DNA from: Trebonia kvetii
GTDB taxonomy: Bacteria > Actinomycetota > Actinomycetes > Streptosporangiales > Streptosporangiaceae
Length of the DNA stretch: 48,372 nucleotides
NCBI RefSeq assembly: GCF_007827045.1
Contig: NZ_RPFW01000014.1
Span: forward strand, 1-48,372
Direction of reading: 5' to 3'
The position numbers and the translations under genes are program-made. Positions 47,009 to 48,372 of this stretch are shown piece after piece. The first letter of the stretch is position 1; each line of letters begins with the position of its first letter. The notes beneath the pieces were generated by a model. It worked only from the letters and a program-made list of their open reading frames with translations. It ran no database searches and was not told the DNA's origin.

Positions 47009-47519
47009 ATGTCCGCGCCTGTCACCACCTTCAACGAGCAGTACAGCGACCCGGCCGCGACCGCCACCGGGTGGGAGGAGACCAGGAAGGCCCTTGAGGT
47101 GGCCGAGCTCTTCTGGCTCTCCACCGTCCGGGCCGACGGCCCGTCCGCACGTCACACCCGTCGTCGCCGCCTGGGCCGAGGGAGCCATCTGGTTTTCCAC
47201 CGGCGGCAATGAGGTGAAGTTCGGCAACCTGCGCGCCAACCCGCATGTCGTGCTCACCACCGGATGCAACCGGTGGGACGGCGGCCTGGACGTCGTGGTG
47301 GAGGGCGATGCGGTGCAGGTCACCGACGACGCCGTGCTCGGCCGCGTCGCCCGGGCGTTCGCCGCCAAGTGGGACGGACGCTGGCAGTGGATCGCTCGCG
47401 ACGGCTGCTTCCGCGACGCCGACGGCCGGGGCGAGGCGATGGTATTCGCTGTCACCCCCGCCAAGGTGTTCGCGCACGCCAAGGGCGATCCGTTTGGCGC
47501 CACCACGCACCGGTTCTGA
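47009..47519 (+). pseudogene. Frameshifted pyridoxamine-5'-phosphate-oxidase-like (FMN/F420-binding split barrel) gene
   Basis: From the ATG at 47009 (GGAGAGA upstream) the frame gives TGWEETRKALEVAELFWLST and VRADG, then goes off. The correct continuation RPHVTPVVAAWAEGAIWFST is one base out, starting around 47142: the C run GGCCCG at 47138-47143 has one C too many. The remainder (NEVKFGNLRANPHVVLTTG, GDAVQVTDDAVLGRVARAFA, VFAVTPAKVFAHAKGDPFG) is an intact PPOX-type split barrel of about 170 aa. A single-base sequencing error would restore the gene. Confidence 0.75.
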
Positions 47520-47553
47520 CCGCCCTGGCTTCCCGGCTTTGACACGCTGCTGG

Positions 47554-48256
47554 TCACGCGATGGCGGCCTCGATATGCAGCGCCGTGCTGAGCAGCAGCT
47601 CTTCGCCGTTCGCCGGGCCGACCAACTGGAGGCTGGCGGGAATGCGCGAGCCTGCCGCTCGCACCGGCTGGGCGGTGCACGGCACTCCGGCGGCGTTGAA
47701 CAGCCCGTTGTACTTGGTGATCTCGACGATGGTGCCGACCAGTGATTCCGGCGTCAGATCGGCGAGGCGAGGAGGGAACACCGGCATCGTCGGCAGTGCA
47801 AGCAGTTCGACCTGACCGAACAGGTCAAGCAGCGACTGCCGCCAGCGCGCGAGCTGGGCTCGGGCGTCGGCGAGCCCGGGACGGAACATGTCGTTCAGGG
47901 TCAGTGGCTGCGCGATGTCCTCACCCACGCCGTCGGGGAACTTCTCGGCAAGCGCGTGGTCGGTGTCCCACACCTCGGTGAGGAAGATCGCGGTGAAGAT
48001 GTCCGTGCCAGTCAAGCGTTACGACCTCCAGCTCGGCGGTCTTCAGTGCCGCGTCGATCGCCTGCTCGATCTCCGGCTGGCCCGAGGTGCGCAGCCGACC
48101 GACGGTCCGCGCGGGCGCGTCGGCCGGGGTGAAGCCCGGCTCGAGCAGCCGCATGCCGGCGATGAGCGCGTCGGCGGTCGCCGCCATCGGGCCGACGGTG
48201 TCTAGGCTCGGCGCGAGCGGCCAGACCGTTGCGGTTGAGTGCTCGGGGGCGCTCAT
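47554..48256 (-). pseudogene. Broken amidase-signature enzyme, C-terminal part only
   Basis: The first frame reads TVWPLAPSLDTVGPMAATAD, ALIAGMRLLEP and ALKTAELEVVTLDW up to about 48015; a one-base shift then gives TGTDIFTAIFLTEVWDTDHA, LLALPTMPVFPPRLADLTPE, TKYNGLFNAAGVPCTAQPV and the end SLQLVGPANGEELLLSTAL. LDTVGP, ALPT-x-P and the N-x-x-G-x-P segment followed by S-L-Q-x-V-G are amidase-signature blocks after the catalytic Ser region. The N-terminal half with the GGSS nucleophile motif is not upstream. So the gene is both frameshifted and 5' truncated. Confidence 0.7.
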
Positions 48257-48372
48257 GCCGCAGCCGCCTGTTGCCGGGCGGCGGTCCCGGTCTTGCCCCC
48301 GTGCGGGGGCCGGGTTCCGGGTTCGGCGGGTCGTGCCGCGCTCGGCGCGGTCTTACCGTCCCTCCCCCGGCG
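48253..48372 (-). CDS. Possible 3' end of a gene running in from the right edge
   Basis: An open minus-strand frame enters from the right edge and stops with a TGA that overlaps the ATG of the amidase remnant (ATGA). Its last residues (KTGTAARQQAAAA) and the Pro/Gly/Arg-rich preceding part look like a disordered tail. It holds a GCCCCC-GTGC-GGGGGC hairpin (48295-48310). Too short to identify; it could also be noncoding. Confidence 0.25.
   Translation of the reverse strand, partial: RRGRDGKTAPSAARPAEPGTRPPHGGKTGTAARQQAAAA

Noticed and set aside
1..48372. tRNA, rRNA, riboswitch or replication-origin elements
   Set aside because: No cloverleaf, conserved riboswitch core, DnaA-box cluster or parS-like set was recognised by eye. 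A covariance-model search would be needed to exclude small RNAs.

Overview
The window is GC-rich DNA from an actinomycete (Actinomycetota, probably a soil-living filamentous lineage such as Streptosporangiales or a relative). Support comes from the gene families rather than a search: a Methyltransf_19/DUF574 methyltransferase, DUF1707, two DUF6458 proteins, an SCO6745-like protein, an F420/LLM-type oxidoreductase, a GAP-family membrane protein, a STAND/LuxR (LAL) regulator, many GTG starts and strong GC bias at third codon positions. No rRNA, tRNA, CRISPR array or intact insertion sequence was seen. It looks like ordinary accessory chromosome.

Left part (1-15.2 kb). The left edge holds three repeats that look like the end of an IS21-type element; they cut off a PQ-loop/SemiSWEET gene that is divergent from an Lrp regulator. 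Then come a Phd/PIN toxin-antitoxin pair with a perfect palindromic operator, a DUF574 methyltransferase, a secreted protein with a triplicated beta-type domain, an isochorismatase-like hydrolase with a GlxA-type regulator, an adenine deaminase, a DUF1707 protein and a second Phd/PIN pair. A decayed nasA (26-bp tandem duplication, nonsense codon, both ends missing) is fused to a LysR 3' remnant. After it lie HicAB, a DapA-family aldolase/lyase, dps, a small acidic protein, a 44-bp near-perfect palindrome, a tannase remnant, a DenD-like dehydrogenase and a PQQ-propeller remnant.

Middle (15.2-28.8 kb). 6-phosphogluconate dehydrogenase, small membrane proteins (DUF6458, GAP, DUF1269), two overlapping paralogous small proteins beside a large LuxR regulator, a DUF7144-like membrane protein, then a co-directional cassette: arylsulfatase, formylglycine-generating enzyme, gamma-carbonic-anhydrase-like protein and LLM oxidoreductase. 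This is followed by a scrap zone: a frameshifted ORF, an ISAs1-type transposase remnant and a DUF6262 remnant.

Catabolic island (28.8-37.7 kb). A branched-chain-amino-acid-type (HAAT) ABC importer in which permease LivM and ATPase LivG are fused, with LivH, LivF and a binding lipoprotein, lies divergent from a GntR/FCD regulator. Next to it are an amidohydrolase divergent from an FAH-family hydrolase and a glyoxalase/dioxygenase protein. The same 13-bp sequence, TCTAAAATCGATT, lies in both divergent intergenic regions, each time next to a TTGACA hexamer, so importer and enzymes probably form one GntR regulon. A 2-keto-4-pentenoate hydratase remnant and a chimeric-looking dioxygenase suggest a once larger ring-cleavage pathway for an unidentified aromatic-type compound.

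Right part (37.7-48.4 kb). A membrane protein/ArsR pair, a strikingly AT-richer P-loop kinase gene fused in frame to a SnoaL-like gene, an AAA ATPase, a second DUF6458 protein, YjbR-like and isochorismatase-like proteins (the latter lacking the catalytic Cys), two SAM methyltransferases (one behind a cluster of palindromic sites), an SCO6745-like protein, a lipoprotein, a frameshifted PPOX gene and a broken amidase. About ten decayed genes in 48 kb point to active gene loss here.
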